From assembly GCA_036873755.1 (NCBI GenBank), contig JAVTVY010019463.1, positions 1-64,000 on the forward strand: DNA of 64,000 bases. Direction: 5' to 3'. Both the position numbers and the translations under genes were made by a program. Below are positions 63,301 to 64,000 of the stretch, in pieces. Below the pieces are notes generated by a model, which saw only the letters and a program-made list of their open reading frames with translations, did no database searches and was not told the origin of the DNA. The stretch's first letter is position 1. Every line of letters begins with the position of its first letter. The stretch is from Hanleya hanleyi. Lineage: Eukaryota > Mollusca > Polyplacophora > Lepidopleurida > Hanleyidae.

Positions 63301-64000
63301 GCGACGACTGCTGCCCCTCCCAGACCAAGGTTATGCTGTAGGGCCAGTTTGGCCCCCTTCACCTGCCTCTTGTTGGCCTGACCACGTAACTGCCAGCACA
63401 GCTCTGTACACTGAGCCAAACCTATACACCAACAGTGATACATTCAATGTTCAGCATGATGCACCATAAAAATACATGGCAGGACTCGTACTTTAATAAC
63501 AATTGTCTGGGGGACTTCCCATAATCCGGACATGTACACCAACCTTCAGTGTAACACTAACACCAATGGTTGAAATCCCCCGGCGTGAAAAACAATCCCA
63601 AGCAAGATCTTGTGGCGAGGTACCCACATACCTAATTTCAAAAGAATCCATTCAGTTTTTCAGAAGGTATAAATGTTCACAAGGTATAAATTTCCAGATA
63701 CGAAATTTTAACTTGGGCCCCAGGTGGCATCACCTATAGGCAGATCAGTGTGAAGAACAATCTTAAGCGAGATCTTGAGACAAAGTACCCACATACCAAA
63801 TTTGGAAAGAATCCGTTCAGGTTTTCAAAAGTTATTGTCCGGAAACAAAATCGGACGGATGGACCCCAATACTGTAGTCCCCCTTTAGCCCTTCGGGCAT
63901 CGGGGGACAACTAAGGGTGGTGACAGAGAATTCTCTTCAGATTTTTAATTTCATGACATAATTTGTAATATGAAAAGGTGCTTACCCGTCGCCCCAAGAG
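54208..64000 (-). CDS. SCP2: SCP2/SCP-x gene, 3' part: thiolase C-terminus, SCP2 domain, PTS1
   Basis: Visible exons in transcription order are 64000-63986 (partial), 63421-63271, 62532-62445, 61298-61169, 56819-56743 and 54309-54208. They give 186 residues and a TAG stop, with all joins in frame. The first two exons carry the thiolase C-terminus ([34 protein letters not shown]). The last four carry an SCP2 domain of about 130 residues, the usual size. The protein ends [13 protein letters not shown] is a type 1 peroxisomal targeting signal variant. This gene lies upstream of, and in the same orientation as, the SCP2 start at 36117, so it is probably a tandem paralogue whose 5' exons lie right of the window. 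Confidence 0.92.
54480..55590. repeat. GA-rich satellite, about 130-bp units, 7-8 copies
   Basis: Units contain TATATGAGGGT(T/A)GGGGGTCGG, GAGGCTTAGTTTAGGAGATA, a CCCCGGGGGTG-type segment and ATGTTCCCGAGGGTAGTGGA. The block contains two long G runs (about 55267 and 55400). It lies in the last intron of the right SCP2 gene. Related fragments are at 20815-21600. Confidence 0.85.
56045..56500. repeat. Tandem repeat of about 165 bp, three copies
   Basis: GGGGCATTGACCACATATCA recurs at about 56048 and 56206 and, diverged, at 56370. Each unit has GAGATCCAGCCCGGACAAGT and CATAAC(G/T)CTTGAA. It ends AGAGAGGGGCATAATTA after GACAGACCGACAAAGCAATG. Confidence 0.85.
56743..56819 (-). CDS. SCP2: SCP2 (right gene) exon: SCP2 domain
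   Basis: A 77-nt exon encodes [19 protein letters not shown] then NMNPQQ. Acceptor is GTTTCAG and donor GTATATAC. ADCTIT...D...L..L.TGK/NM.P is the conserved SCP2-domain segment. Confidence 0.95.
56930..57530. repeat. Diverged intronic repeat, about 3 units
   Basis: GACCACATGCAT(A/T)TGTC, AAGTTTGGTG and TGACCTGGTGACC-like segments recur at irregular spacing. Confidence 0.55.
57870..58910. repeat. Satellite with AB higher-order structure (about 305 bp)
   Basis: Two monomer types of about 150 bp alternate. Type A has GATGGCCGCCCATCC and GAGGAACTGATGTGGTTAT. Type B has GATGGCCACCAAGGTTTCCG and CAGAACTGTCATTTATCGTA. A starts near 57965, 58270 and 58575; B starts near 58118, 58425 and 58725. Confidence 0.9.
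59005..60080. other. Intron sequence; GACGGACG terminus then no recognised feature
   Basis: GACGGACAGACGGACGTACA then GGCTGAGGGGTAA ends the preceding satellite. The rest is AT-rich without exons. Confidence 0.45.
60085..60740. repeat. 190-bp tandem repeat, three copies
   Basis: TGATGGGCATAGATAACAGT recurs at about 60281 and 60472, with an earlier related copy at 60089. Units share TCATCATAGCCATCTGAAAA and CAAAGTTTGGTCAGGCCCGA. The block ends in GACGGACG tetramers and GGGCTGAGGGGTAATTA. Confidence 0.9.
61169..61298 (-). CDS. SCP2: SCP2 (right gene) exon: SCP2 domain core
   Basis: A 130-nt exon encodes [16 protein letters not shown], then a beta-sheet core containing [18 protein letters not shown]. 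Acceptor is ACCAG and donor GTAAATGA. The WxVDxKNG pattern is a hallmark of the SCP2 domain. Confidence 0.94.
61300..62105. other. SCP2 intron sequence without recognised features
   Basis: Lies between the SCP2-domain exons at 61298 and 62445. No additional exon is needed, since the flanking exons join in phase 0. Confidence 0.5.
62106..62350 (+). repeat. GTGAGTGA microsatellite and molluscan short repeat
   Basis: GTGAGTGAGTGAGTGAGTGA leads into ATATGATTTAACGTCGCTTT, CAGTCATATCATGACG, a duplicated GTCCTATTCCTTTTCACACC and CCTCAGTTAGTCGCCTCTTA. It is the best-preserved copy of the family also seen at 7318-7500 and 24905-24965. Confidence 0.75.
62445..62532 (-). CDS. SCP2: SCP2 (right gene) exon: linker and start of SCP2 domain
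   Basis: An 88-nt exon encodes [20 protein letters not shown] then KEIKKAIDE. Acceptor is ATTTCAG and donor GTATATTT. It corresponds to the linker and first helix of the SCP2 lipid-binding domain. Confidence 0.92.
63271..63421 (-). CDS. SCP2: SCP2 (right gene) exon: thiolase C-terminus
   Basis: A 151-nt exon covers the end of the thiolase domain, from [13 protein letters not shown] through [16 protein letters not shown] to YRHGFPHN. Acceptor is TATAG and donor CA|GTAAGG. The donor is placed so that an unspliced transcript reads CAG TAA directly, giving a stop one codon past the exon. Confidence 0.93.
63560..63915. repeat. Diverged direct repeat of about 170 bp, two copies
   Basis: AATCCCAAGCAAGATCTTGT / AATCTTAAGCGAGATCTTGA and the following TACCCACATACC(T/A)AATTT recur at 63592 and 63759. 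The end has the CGGGCATCGGGGGACAACTA palindrome common to such intronic repeats. Confidence 0.75.
63986..64000 (-). CDS. SCP2: SCP2 (right gene) exon, partial at window edge
   Basis: The last 15 nt of an exon read (P)LGATG with a GTAAGCAC donor. This matches the end of the conserved SCP-x HPLGATG motif, which precedes GLAQC in the next exon. It is cut by the window end. Confidence 0.85.

Overview
The window is animal nuclear DNA, most likely from a marine mollusc; I cannot name the species. It is AT-rich and intron-rich, and is crowded with dispersed molluscan-style repeats: blocks ending in GACGGACG-type runs followed by GAGGGGTAA, the GTGACCTTGACC family, and GAGTGAGTGAGTGAATATGA. Only one host gene family is recognisable: SCP2/SCP-x, the peroxisomal sterol carrier protein-x, a 3-oxoacyl-CoA thiolase fused to an SCP2 lipid-transfer domain.

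Two partial SCP2 genes lie head to tail on the minus strand. The upstream one (54208-64000) supplies the last six coding exons: the thiolase C-terminus, the SCP2 domain and a C-terminal SRL peroxisomal targeting signal. Its first exons lie beyond the right edge. About 18 kb further on, a second SCP2 gene starts (ATG at 36117). It supplies its first six coding exons (36117 down to 1380, 121 codons), including the nucleophile-cysteine motif NNNCSTGS, and leaves the window on the left. All visible exon joins keep frame and have GT/AG borders. No region is present twice, so a tandem duplication is the best reading, but a scrambled assembly is not excluded.

The introns are filled with repeats. Intron 4 of the left gene (7073-21717) holds a nested pair: a decayed DIRS-type tyrosine-recombinase retrotransposon on the minus strand (about 7685-18190), with terminal inverted repeats and the diagnostic internal complementary region, split by a plus-strand Ty3/Gypsy LTR element (9690-14698). 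The Gypsy element has two identical 186-bp LTRs, a 5-bp target duplication AGATC, a PBS, a polypurine tract and nearly intact gag-pol genes, broken by one apparent extra A. Intron 1 carries minisatellites, a DNA element with a motif array of about 196-bp period (30733-33794) nested in another element (30387-33930), and a long inverted-repeat element (35080-35597).

The intergenic region between the two SCP2 genes (36118-54207) is a retroelement graveyard: two degenerate Gypsy elements (39836-43690 and 48901-51276), a non-LTR RNase H end, and fragments of a probable Penelope-like element. Scattered through it are seven copies of a structured RNA motif of about 100 nt. Its paired arms co-vary between copies, and its unpaired core (TAAnnCnGC, GCCGGT, AATAAAAGCG) resembles the twister self-cleaving ribozyme. 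Two copies lie in a 460-bp tandem dimer reminiscent of retrozymes, and two flank the Penelope-like coding fragment. This is the most interesting candidate system in the window.

The remaining sequence (right-hand introns and flanks) contains diverged satellites, one with a two-unit higher-order structure, and no further recognisable genes.
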